A stretch of 64,000 bases of DNA, taken from positions 3,968,001 to 4,032,000 of the forward strand of contig NZ_CP070326.1 of assembly GCF_016917755.1 (NCBI RefSeq), written 5' to 3'. The position numbers and the translations under genes are program-made. How positions within the stretch are numbered: the stretch's first letter is position 1; every line of letters starts with the position of its first letter. A model generated the notes under the pieces. It was not told where the DNA came from and ran no database searches. It was given only the letters and a program-made list of their open reading frames with translations. The DNA is from Streptomyces noursei. GTDB taxonomy: Bacteria; Actinomycetota; Actinomycetes; Streptomycetales; Streptomycetaceae. Below are positions 1 through 7,967 of the stretch, piece by piece.

Positions 1-2952
1 GGCCCCCGCCCCAACACCGACCATCCGGACGCCCGGCACCCGAGCGTCAACCGCCCGGACAACCCGCGGCCCACCGACACCCACCGCCCGCAGGACCAGC
101 GGCCGGAGGCCGGCCACGGCCCGAACCAGCGGCCGACGGACCCCACCCACCCACGCCCGGACGCCAACCAACCGCACCCCGACGCCGCCCACCCACGCCC
201 GGAGGGCAACCCGCCCCACGCGGGCACGGACCGTCCGCACGCCCCCCGCCCGGAGGGCAACCCGCCCCGCCCGGAAGGCAACCGGCCGCGCCCGGAGAGC
301 ACCCACGCGGACGCCCCGCGCCCGGACACCCACCGCCCGGCCCCCCACTCTCCCGAGCACCAGCAGAACCCCGGGCACCCGCAGAACCCCAACCCCCAGC
401 ACCCACAACAGCACCACCAGCAGCAGCAGGCCGCACCTCACCAGCAGCCGCACCCCCAACAGCAGCCGCACCCCCAGCAACAACACCAGCCACAGCACCA
501 ACAGCCACCGCAGCACCAGGCCCCGCAGCAACACCCCCACCAGAACCAACCGCAGCACCACCACAACCAGCAGCAGCCGCAGGACCACCACCAGCAGCCC
601 CAGCACCCGCAACAGCACCACCAGGACCAGGCCGCACCTCACCAGCAGCCGAGCATCCACGACGTCCGGGCCAGCCTCAACCACCACCCGGGCGGCCTGT
701 ATTCACCGTTCCCGCACGACCAGCAGGCGCTGGAACACCACTTCCCGCGGAACCCGGACGGCACCCCGCAGGTCCACGCCGACCCGTTCCAGCCGTGGGC
801 CAAGTACCAGAACGACGGCGGCCCGACCGTGCCCGGCCGCTCCAACAACTGTGCCGACTGCACCCGCTCCTTCATGGAGTCCTGGTACGGCAACCCACAG
901 GTCTCCGCGCCCCGTACGTACGACACCGACGCACACGGAAACCTGGACCGCGCCAGCGGTGAACGGGACGGCACCCACAACATCCAGAACTGGGCGGGCA
1001 CCAACTTCCGCAACTCGGGCCAGAACGCCCACGACAGCTACCACAACATCGCCCACGAGCTTCAGCAGGCGGGCCACGGCGCGGCCTCGGCCGTCCTGGT
1101 GACATGGCCGAAGAACCCGGACGGCTCGGGCGGCGGCGCCCACGTCTTCAACGCGGTCAACCACAACGGCAAGGTCGTCTGGGTCGACAGCCAGACGGGC
1201 CAGATCAGCCACCAGCCCATCCACACCCATGCCGCCGGCGTCTGGCACCTCACCCTCGACGGCGACCGCAAGCCCTTCGACCCCACCGCCACCCAGCACA
1301 ACCAGGGCCAGGGCCAGGGCCACCCCCAGCAACAACACCAGAACCAGCCCCAGCAACCGCACCCACAGCAGCAGCCGCACCAGAGCCAGCCCCAGCACCC
1401 GTATCAGCAGCAGCCGCATCAACAGCAGCACCCCCAACTGCCCCACCAACAGCCCCAGTACGGCCAGCAGTACGGCGGCGGGCACCACCCCGCGGGCGCG
1501 CCGGAGACCCACCACACCCCCGGCGACGGGCACGCCCCGAACGCCGAGCACCCGCACCACGACGCTCCCGGGACGACGCCCGAGCACTCCCCGGACCACA
1601 CGGCGGACCACACGGCGGAGCAGCACACCCCGGATCACCACGCGGCGGACCACCACCCCCAGGGCCACGGCCCCGAGCACCCGGCGCCGGCCCACGCCGG
1701 CCCGGAGCATCCGCACACCGCTCCCCCGCCGCGCAACCCCGGCATGCTCCCGCCGCCGGACCCGTCGGGCCACCCGCACGCGCCGGAGCCGATGGACCTG
1801 GACGAGCCGCACCACCCGCACGACCAGCACGACGCACCGCACGGCGATCACGACGTGCACATGGCGGACGCCGGCCACGACGCCGACCACGACCGGCGTC
1901 CACTGCCGGACGCGGAGGACCCGCACCACAAGCACCTGGACCTCGAACCGGATTCCGAGCAGCAGGCGCTGCGCGAGCACGCGCCCGTCCACCGCATCGA
2001 GCTGGACCACGTCCACGACCGGATGCGCGACTGGGCGGAGGACGGGCGGCTGTCCCACCTCCTGGAGGAGTCGCACCAGCGTCTGGCGGCGGAGCGGGCC
2101 GCGCTCAAGGACGGTGAGCAGCCCCCGCCGACCGCGTTCACGCACCAGGAGCTGGAGCACCACCTCGGCGAGGACTTCCGGCGGATGAACGACGGCGAGC
2201 GCATGGCGGTCGTCGCCACGCTCGCCCGCGTGAGCAGCGACTACCACGAGAGCCAGGGCGTCGGCCACAACCCCCACCACGACTCCCAGCCGTACGCCAA
2301 CGCGGGCGACCGCGCGGACGGCACCCCGGACCCGGCCAAGTCCTCCGACCGGCCGGTGAGCGCGGAGTCACGCGAGAGCGCCAAGCCCAATTTCCCGATC
2401 AAGTACCGCAACGAGGGGGACGCGCCGAGCGACTTGGCGACCCTGCACGAGCGGCTCACCGGTAAGGCCAAAAAGCCGACGGTGGCCGAGGTGCACGGCA
2501 TCGTCGATTCCCTCGGCCGGCACAAGCCCGATTTCTCCGGAAAGAACTACGCGGTGGTCGAAGTCACCGATCACAAGGGCAACACCACCTATATCGTCGA
2601 TTCCTCGGTGCCCGCCGACCGCAGCGGCGTGACCCCCCCGGCACTCGGAGAAACACCTGCTGGACTGGGTGGAGCGGCAGAATTCGTTGCAGCCCGAGGG
2701 CGAGAAGTACCACGTCGCGAGCCTCTACACGGAACGAGAGCCGTGCGGCCGGGGACAGGGGCACGCGCATTGTTCGAGGCTGCTCGATTCCCATACGTCG
2801 ATGCACGGAAAGCCGGTGTACTACAGCACGACGTACCGCACCGACCCGGAGGGCCTGGAATCGCGCGCGGCGGAGCGCGAGAAACAGCGTCAGAAGTACG
2901 CTTCCCAGATCGAGAAGGCGAACCAGATCCAGGACCAGGACGAACGCCGTGA
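1..2952 (+). CDS. Polymorphic toxin, 5'-partial, with toxin-glutaminase domain; reading frame shifts near its end
   Basis: The frame is open from base 1, so the N-terminus lies outside the window. The first ~270 residues, and again ~430-600, are low-complexity His/Gln/Pro/Asp repeats, probably an extended linker. Between them lies a compact domain: an NNCADC motif (Cys codons at 850 and 859), GGAHVFN (His codon at 1141) and WVDSQTG (Asp codon at 1186). This Cys-His-Asp order is that of the papain-like toxin glutaminase (Tox-PL) family, which in other toxins deamidates target proteins. From about 2400 the sequence resembles the start of a nucleic-acid deaminase domain (YAVVEV, TTYIVDSSVP). At 2641 the sensible reading moves to frame 2; frame 1 then reads ~100 residues of unrelated sequence to a stop at 2952. 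Secretion route is not visible. Family call is confident; activity is inferred. Confidence 0.8.
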   Translation, partial: GPRPNTDHPDARHPSVNRPDNPRPTDTHRPQDQRPEAGHGPNQRPTDPTHPRPDANQPHPDAAHPRPEGNPPHAGTDRPHAPRPEGNPPRPEGNRPRPESTHADAPRPDTHRPAPHSPEHQQNPGHPQNPNPQHPQQHHQQQQAAPHQQPHPQQQPHPQQQHQPQHQQPPQHQAPQQHPHQNQPQHHHNQQQPQDHHQQPQHPQQHHQDQAAPHQQPSIHDVRASLNHHPGGLYSPFPHDQQALEHHFPRNPDGTPQVHADPFQPWAKYQNDGGPTVPGRSNNCADCTRSFMESWYGNPQVSAPRTYDTDAHGNLDRASGERDGTHNIQNWAGTNFRNSGQNAHDSYHNIAHELQQAGHGAASAVLVTWPKNPDGSGGGAHVFNAVNHNGKVVWVDSQTGQISHQPIHTHAAGVWHLTLDGDRKPFDPTATQHNQGQGQGHPQQQHQNQPQQPHPQQQPHQSQPQHPYQQQPHQQQHPQLPHQQPQYGQQYGGGHHPAGAPETHHTPGDGHAPNAEHPHHDAPGTTPEHSPDHTADHTAEQHTPDHHAADHHPQGHGPEHPAPAHAGPEHPHTAPPPRNPGMLPPPDPSGHPHAPEPMDLDEPHHPHDQHDAPHGDHDVHMADAGHDADHDRRPLPDAEDPHHKHLDLEPDSEQQALREHAPVHRIELDHVHDRMRDWAEDGRLSHLLEESHQRLAAERAALKDGEQPPPTAFTHQELEHHLGEDFRRMNDGERMAVVATLARVSSDYHESQGVGHNPHHDSQPYANAGDRADGTPDPAKSSDRPVSAESRESAKPNFPIKYRNEGDAPSDLATLHERLTGKAKKPTVAEVHGIVDSLGRHKPDFSGKNYAVVEVTDHKGNTTYIVDSSVPADRSGVTPPALGETPAGLGGAAEFVAARGREVPRREPLHGTRAVRPGTGARALFEAARFPYVDARKAGVLQHDVPHRPGGPGIARGGARETASEVRFPDREGEPDPGPGRTP
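2632..2642 (+). other. Frameshift point at a seven-cytosine tract
   Basis: Bases 2633-2639 are seven consecutive C residues, followed by GG. In frame 1 the codons ACC CCC CCG lead into non-family sequence. Skipping one base (for example G2641) joins them to CAC TCG GAG, the HxE motif of the deaminase. One extra base in this tract explains the whole shift. It could be a real mutation, a phase-variable tract, a programmed +1 shift or a sequencing error. Confidence 0.75.
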
Positions 2953-3118
2953 AAAGCTCAAGTCGATCAGCCAGAAGATCAATAACGCGGTGAAGAAGGT
3001 GGAGTCGCCGGCCGAGCAGAGCATGACGGCCGAGATGGACGCCCACCTGCGAGTCGTGGGCCAGATCTGGGCAAAGTCAATGACGCACATCGTTCCCCCG
3101 CAAGAGAGCACCCCGTGA
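2642..3118 (+). CDS. C-terminal deaminase segment of the toxin, in the +1 frame
   Basis: Read in frame 2 from base 2642, the sequence gives HSEKHLLDWVERQ, then YHVASLYTEREPCG and a second Cys eight residues after the first (Cys codons at 2744 and 2771). H-x-E plus PC-x8-C is the zinc and catalytic signature of the nucleic acid/nucleotide deaminase superfamily used as bacterial toxin tips. The 'LYTEREPC' form resembles the XOO_2897-like or YwqJ-like groups; I cannot decide which. A charged helical tail follows, and the TGA overlaps the GTG of the immunity gene (GTGA at 3115-3118). Coding quality continues right up to the overlap, which implies this was the real end of the toxin. An independent start at 2669 (ATG) would omit the HxE motif, so separate translation would not give an active enzyme. 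Confidence 0.75.
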   Translation, partial: HSEKHLLDWVERQNSLQPEGEKYHVASLYTEREPCGRGQGHAHCSRLLDSHTSMHGKPVYYSTTYRTDPEGLESRAAEREKQRQKYASQIEKANQIQDQDERREKLKSISQKINNAVKKVESPAEQSMTAEMDAHLRVVGQIWAKSMTHIVPPQESTP

Positions 3119-5361
3119 CAGAACCGACCGCCGACCAGCCCCCGCACACCGTCGACCAGGCCACCGCCCGCGTCCTGGACTGGTGGGAGAACCACCGCGG
3201 TGACGCGAGCCGGGTCGACCTCGTCGTGGACCGGGACCGGGCCGCCGCCGGGGCGGTGGTGCGGGAGGTGCACCGGCGGGTTCCCGGCAGCGTGCTGCTC
3301 GACGCGACCGGCAAGTCGGCGGAGGGCCTGCTTCGTGAACTGCTCGCCGAACTGGGCGTGTTGGAGAAGTGCCACTACTCCTTCGCCTGGGGGCAGGAGA
3401 TCAGGAGGCTGGGCCGGGACCACCTGGTGCTGATCGACCACGCCCTCTCCGCCGGCCCCACCCGCCGTTCCGCCCAGCCCGGTCTGGTGGTGCAGCGCCT
3501 GGCCGAGCAGCTGCGGCTGACCACCGGCATCGGTGTGGTCCTCGCCGTGCCCCCGGAGCACAAGGTGCGCAAGGGGCGGATCACGCTGCGCCTCGCCGCC
3601 CCGGCCGGGGCACAGGAACCGCCGGCGTCACCGACCGCGCTCCCCCTGCCCGTCCAGGCGCTCGCCTTCTCCGAGCCGCGCCGGGTCCCGCCGGCCGTGT
3701 GGCGGGAGCTGATCACCGCGGCCACCGCCGCCGGCCTCACCGCGCCGGACGCGGGCACCGGAGCGGCCGCTCCCCTCGGGACCGAGGCGGAACTCCTCGC
3801 CCTGGCCGAGCGGTTCCCCGACCACCTCCGCTGTGCCGACGGCCACGTCGGTTTCCGCGACGAGAGCACCGCCGAGGCGATCCGCCGGGCGCACGGACCC
3901 GAGCTGCCGGCCGCCGTCGGCCGCCACCTGGTCGCCTGGCTGCGGGAGCGGGCGGCCGACTTCCACCACCCCGACGGCTGGGCCGCCTCCGGGCCCGTCG
4001 GGCGCTACGCCGCCGACGGCATCGCCGTGCACGCCGTGCAGGCGGGCCTCTTCGAGGAGTTGGTCGGCGACGGGACGGTCGTGGCCCAGGTCCCGCCGGA
4101 TGTCCTCGTCGACGCCGCGCACTGCGCCCACGACGGCTCGCTCCCCGGCGGCAACGCCGCCGCCGACGCCGTCCACCTCCGCATGTACGGCCTGTCCCGA
4201 CCGCCTCAGCCCGCGTGGGCGGCCTGGCTGCACCTGATGGCCACCGCCCGCAACGACACCGCGCTGGCGGACGGCATCGCGCGCTCGGGCGTCCGGCTCC
4301 CATGGCGGACCCTGTGGACCCACTGGCGTCCCCCGGGCGGCTTCCACCACACGTACCTGCGCCCCGGCGCGCTCGACACCCAGTTCTCCGTGCGCTGGCA
4401 GGGCCGTCCGGCCGTCCTCTCCGTCGGGGAAGCCATCCACGTATGGGAGCTGGCGTCCGGTGCGCTCCTCGCCGGGCCCTGGGCCGCGGACGGCGACTTC
4501 CCCGCCGAGGCCCGGTCCGCCCTCGCCTGGGCCGCCGGCAGCCGGACCGCCCCCGGGCCGGCCTCGATCGGCGAACTGCGCGCCGCGGCCGACACCGCGG
4601 ACGCCTGGCAGGGCGCGCTCGAAGAGCTTCTCCACACGTATCTGGACACCGGGTTCGCGCTCTCCCCCGATGCCCCGGCGCCGCTCGTGCTGTCCGGCGC
4701 GGGCGGGCTCCTCGCCGTCCAGCCGCGGCCGGGAGTGGGCATCGACGCCCTCCAGCAGCCGGACGTCCAGCTGCTCCTCGGCAACCTCACCGCCGCCGGC
4801 CCGGCCGCACCGGCCGACGCCCCGGCCCCCGCGCCGCGGGACCTCGCCGACATCTACGGCACCGGGGCGTACGTCACCACGGCCGCCGAGGACCTCCCCG
4901 AGGACCTCACCGACGCCACCGCCCGCCGCGTCCTGACCGGCACCGGCCTCCCCGAGTTCGACGACCAGGGCCTCGCCCTCCAGCCGTCGCACGAGGACCA
5001 CCTCCAGGAGGTCCCGTGGCCGGAGGACCTCCCCGAACAACCCGACGAACAAGGCCCGTTCCACCGTCTCGGCAGGTGGATGGGCGGCTTCGTCGTCCTC
5101 GACGGCCCGACCGGGCACGTCCTGCGCTGCCCTGTCGAGCACGACGACCCCACCGCGGAGAACGGCGTGCGGGTCGCCACCGACCTGGAGAACTTCCTGA
5201 CGATGGCGGGGCTGTTCGTCACCGGACGCCGCATCCTGACGGAGATCCAGAACCGCGACGAGGCCCATCTGATGCGCCAGCACATCGACGACGCCCTGTT
5301 CGCCGTCGACGGGGAGTGCTCCGACGCGGGCGCCTGGCAGTACCCGCTCCACGAGGAGTGA
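3115..5361 (+). CDS. SUKH-4 family immunity protein with N-terminal NTPase-like region
   Basis: 748 residues, GTG start overlapping the toxin stop by four bases, so translation is probably coupled. The last ~150 residues (GLPEF at ~600, then GRWMGGFVVLDGPTG, then DLENFLTMAGLF) fit the SUKH-4 fold, a known immunity module for nuclease and deaminase toxins. The first ~170 residues look like a degenerate STAND-type ATPase: a Walker-B-like strand (DHLVLIDHA) is present but no GxGxGK[ST] P-loop is visible. The middle ~400 residues are not recognised. The likely role is binding and neutralising the cognate deaminase in the cytoplasm. The gene is intact although the toxin is shifted. A bidirectional hairpin follows it. 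Confidence 0.8.
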   Translation: MTEPTADQPPHTVDQATARVLDWWENHRGDASRVDLVVDRDRAAAGAVVREVHRRVPGSVLLDATGKSAEGLLRELLAELGVLEKCHYSFAWGQEIRRLGRDHLVLIDHALSAGPTRRSAQPGLVVQRLAEQLRLTTGIGVVLAVPPEHKVRKGRITLRLAAPAGAQEPPASPTALPLPVQALAFSEPRRVPPAVWRELITAATAAGLTAPDAGTGAAAPLGTEAELLALAERFPDHLRCADGHVGFRDESTAEAIRRAHGPELPAAVGRHLVAWLRERAADFHHPDGWAASGPVGRYAADGIAVHAVQAGLFEELVGDGTVVAQVPPDVLVDAAHCAHDGSLPGGNAAADAVHLRMYGLSRPPQPAWAAWLHLMATARNDTALADGIARSGVRLPWRTLWTHWRPPGGFHHTYLRPGALDTQFSVRWQGRPAVLSVGEAIHVWELASGALLAGPWAADGDFPAEARSALAWAAGSRTAPGPASIGELRAAADTADAWQGALEELLHTYLDTGFALSPDAPAPLVLSGAGGLLAVQPRPGVGIDALQQPDVQLLLGNLTAAGPAAPADAPAPAPRDLADIYGTGAYVTTAAEDLPEDLTDATARRVLTGTGLPEFDDQGLALQPSHEDHLQEVPWPEDLPEQPDEQGPFHRLGRWMGGFVVLDGPTGHVLRCPVEHDDPTAENGVRVATDLENFLTMAGLFVTGRRILTEIQNRDEAHLMRQHIDDALFAVDGECSDAGAWQYPLHEE

Positions 5362-5377
5362 GCGCCCCGGGAGACGG

Positions 5378-5414
5378 AACCGCCGGCGGGACCGAAGAGG
5401 CCCCGCCGGCGGTT
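5378..5414. terminator. Bidirectional hairpin between immunity gene and speB
   Basis: Perfect 13-bp arms (AACCGCCGGCGGG at 5378-5390 and CCCGCCGGCGGTT at 5402-5414) with an 11-nt loop, lying between two convergent genes. Confidence 0.8.
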
Positions 5415-5433
5415 GGGTACCGTCCGCGGTCGA

Positions 5434-6405
5434 TCAGCCGCGCGCGTCCGCGATCTGTCGGGACATGATCGTGGTCAGCTCGTAGGCGGTGTGCGAGGCC
5501 GCCACGGCCGTGATCTCGGCGTGGTCGTAGGCGGGGGCCACCTCCACCACGTCCGCGGACACCAGGTTGCAGGACGCCAGCCCGCGCAGGATCTCCAGCA
5601 GCTCTCGGGAGGTCATGCCGCCCGCCTCCGGGGTGCCGGTGCCCGGGGCGTGGGCCGGGTCGAGGCAGTCGATGTCGATGGAGATGTACAGCGGCCGGTC
5701 GCCGATGCGCTGGCGCAGCTGGTCGGCGACCTCGTCGGCACCGCGCCGGTAGATGTCCGCCGAGGTGACGATGCCGAAGCCCATCTTCTCGTCGTCGGTG
5801 AGGTCCTTCTTGCCGTAGAGCGGACCGCGGGTGCCGACGTGGGAGAGGGCGGAGGTGTCGAGGATGCCCTCCTCGACGGCCCGGCGGAACGGGGTCCCGT
5901 GGGTGTACTCGGCGCCGAAGTAGGTGTCCCAGGTGTCCAGGTGCGCGTCGAAGTGCAGCAGCGCCACCGGGCCGTGCTTCTTGGCGACCGAGCGGAGCAG
6001 CGGCAGCGCGATGGTGTGGTCGCCGCCGAGGGTCATCATGCGGGCGCCGGTGCCGAGGATGTCGTCCGCGGCGGCCTCGATGGTCTCCACGGCCTCGTTG
6101 ATGTTGAACGGGTTGGCCGCGATGTCCCCCGCGTCGGCGACCTGCGCCAGCGCGAACGGCGAGGCGTCCTGCGCCGGGTTGTAGGGCCGCAGCAGCCGCG
6201 ACGCCTCGCGGATCGCGTTGCCGCCGAAGCGGGCGCCGGGGCGGTAGGAGACACCGGTGTCGAAGGGGACGCCGACGACGGCGACATCGGTCCGGCCGCC
6301 GACCTCGTCGAGGCGGGGCAGCCGGGCGAAGGTCGCGGGCCCGGCGTAGCGCGGGATGCGGGAGGAGTCGACGGGGCCCACGGGCTCGTGCGATGCGGTG
6401 GTCAT
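5434..6405 (-). CDS. speB: Agmatinase (ureohydrolase family)
   Basis: 323 residues. Hydrolyses agmatine to putrescine and urea in the cytoplasm; some actinobacterial relatives act on other guanidino compounds. All manganese-binding motifs of the arginase/agmatinase family are present: GGDHT (~140), DAHLDTWDT (~165) and SIDIDCLDPAHAPGTGTPE (~245). Length is normal for bacterial SpeB. I chose the ATG at 6405, which gives the usual N-terminus; an upstream start would add 37 atypical residues. No strong ribosome site is visible before it. Convergent with the immunity gene and divergent from the phosphatase gene. It matches the conserved agmatinase at this position in other Streptomyces. Confidence 0.93.
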   Translation of the reverse strand: MTTASHEPVGPVDSSRIPRYAGPATFARLPRLDEVGGRTDVAVVGVPFDTGVSYRPGARFGGNAIREASRLLRPYNPAQDASPFALAQVADAGDIAANPFNINEAVETIEAAADDILGTGARMMTLGGDHTIALPLLRSVAKKHGPVALLHFDAHLDTWDTYFGAEYTHGTPFRRAVEEGILDTSALSHVGTRGPLYGKKDLTDDEKMGFGIVTSADIYRRGADEVADQLRQRIGDRPLYISIDIDCLDPAHAPGTGTPEAGGMTSRELLEILRGLASCNLVSADVVEVAPAYDHAEITAVAASHTAYELTTIMSRQIADARG

Positions 6406-6587
6406 GGCGCCGAGAGTAGGGGCCGGCCGACCACCGGGACATGGACATTTGCGGCCCCCGGAGCCTCCGCGTTCGACATTCCGTCCAACGCCCACGGCGT
6501 CCGTCGCACGGCGCACCGGTGCGCCCGGCCGGTGTCCGCACCTCGGAACGCCCCGCCCCCGGAGATCCGTACGGGCACAATGTCGCT

Positions 6588-7379
6588 ATGCCGATAGCCG
6601 CTGCAGCCCCCTCGCGTGCCGAACTCGTCGACCATCTGGTCCGGACCCGGATCGCGGGGAACGTCGCCACCCCCCGCGAGAACAACCTCCTCCACTACCG
6701 CAGGCTCGCGAACGGCGACCGCCACTACTGGTTCGGCCTGGAGCTGGGCGACCGCTGGACGGACGAGCAGGACGTGCTGGCCGTGATGGCGGAGCGCTGC
6801 GGCGTCAACGACGACCCGGACCACCGACAGGGCCAGGACACCATCGACCCCGAGCTGACCGTGGACGCCCTGGACCGCGCCGCCGCGGTGCTGCGCAAGG
6901 CCGCTGCCGACCGCCAGCGGGTGCTGTTCGCCACCGGCCACCCGGGCGGCCTGCTGGACGTGCACCGCGCCACCGCCCAGGCCCTGCGCGAGCACGACTG
7001 CGAGATCATGGTCGTCCCGGACGGTCTGCAGGCCGACGACGGCATGGTCTTCCAGTTCGGCGACGTGGCGATGCTGGAGCGCGGGGCGACGCTGTGGCAC
7101 ACCCACTCCCCGGCGCCGATGGCCGCCGTCCTCGACGGCCTGGAGCGCGCCGGCCGCCCGCTGCCGGACCTGGTGATGGCCGACCACGGCTGGGCCGGTT
7201 GCGCGGGCCAGCGCGGCATCCCCACGATCGGCTTCGCCGACTGCAACGACCCGGCGCTCTTCCTCGCCGAGTCCGAGGGCACCGTCCAGGTCACCGTCCC
7301 GCTGGACGACCACGTACTGAGCCCGCGCCACTACGACCCGCTCACCGGCTATCTGCTGGCGGCGGCCGGGCTTGACTGA
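6588..7379 (+). CDS. Conserved actinobacterial phosphatase-family protein
   Basis: 263 residues, ATG at 6588. The sequence resembles the short actinobacterial proteins annotated as 'phosphatase' (PF15698-like): features include LLFATGHPGGLLDVH, the His/Asp-rich LVMADHGWAGCAGQRG and IGFADCNDPALFLAES near the end. The biochemical role of this family is poorly defined. It starts about 180 bp from the divergent agmatinase, a neighbour pair conserved in Streptomyces as I recall it. No signal peptide or membrane segment is visible. Confidence 0.75.
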   Translation: MPIAAAAPSRAELVDHLVRTRIAGNVATPRENNLLHYRRLANGDRHYWFGLELGDRWTDEQDVLAVMAERCGVNDDPDHRQGQDTIDPELTVDALDRAAAVLRKAAADRQRVLFATGHPGGLLDVHRATAQALREHDCEIMVVPDGLQADDGMVFQFGDVAMLERGATLWHTHSPAPMAAVLDGLERAGRPLPDLVMADHGWAGCAGQRGIPTIGFADCNDPALFLAESEGTVQVTVPLDDHVLSPRHYDPLTGYLLAAAGLD

Positions 7380-7433
7380 GGGCTCGCTGGCTGACGCCCC
7401 CCGGGCGGGGCGGCTCCCCCAGCGATGCCCCGC

Positions 7434-7967
7434 TCAGCGCACCGTCCTGATCATCACCGTCAGGACCGGCGAGGCCGCTGAGGGCTGGCTCCGGCCGATG
7501 TCTTCGTATCCCCAGGTTTCATAGAGGCGGTGCACCCTTCCGTCTCCGGCGGCGGGGTTGACCATGAGGGTGACGTACGGCTCGTCACGGTCGGAGAGAA
7601 GAGCATCGTGGATGCGCCGGGCGGTACCAGTGCCGCGCCAGGGGATGCGCACACCGATTTCCTTCAGAGCCACGGCAGGCCGGTCGGTATATTCAGCCGA
7701 CGGGGCGGGCGTGACGCGCTTCCACCAACGGTCTTCGGAGTCAACGGTGTTGGCGTATGCATAGCCAACGGGATCGCCCTGATCGTAGGCGAGGACAGCC
7801 GCCCAACCGGATTCCTCGGAGTGGCGGCCAAGGCGCTCGCCGAAGGAAGAGACTGCGTAGTTCGGAAGGTGCAGGAGGTCGGCACGGACATCGGCATACA
7901 CATCCATGAGATGTTGCCGGGCTGGTTCGAGCGAGTGGAACGTACGGAGCTCGGTGGTAGACGTCAT
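7434..7967 (-). CDS. GNAT family N-acetyltransferase
   Basis: 177 residues. The fold is recognisable from LLHLPNYAVSSFGERLGRH, then a central VALKEIGVRIPWRGTGTARRIHDALL block (acetyl-CoA-binding motif A with the R/Q-x-x-G-x-G/A loop as RGTGTA) and a C-terminal VHRLYETWGYEDIG motif typical of GNAT enzymes. The substrate is unknown. The ATG at 7967 has a good ribosome site (GGAAGGA six bases upstream) and overlaps the regulator's stop by four bases (ATGA), so the two genes are a coupled operon. It is part of an accessory island between the phosphatase and thioesterase genes. Confidence 0.85.
   Translation of the reverse strand: MTSTTELRTFHSLEPARQHLMDVYADVRADLLHLPNYAVSSFGERLGRHSEESGWAAVLAYDQGDPVGYAYANTVDSEDRWWKRVTPAPSAEYTDRPAVALKEIGVRIPWRGTGTARRIHDALLSDRDEPYVTLMVNPAAGDGRVHRLYETWGYEDIGRSQPSAASPVLTVMIRTVR

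Noticed and set aside
1..1500. Repeated CAG/CAC/CCC tracts resembling a repeat array
   Set aside because: They are in-frame His/Gln/Pro codon repeats of a coding linker, with no fixed repeat-spacer structure, so not CRISPR.
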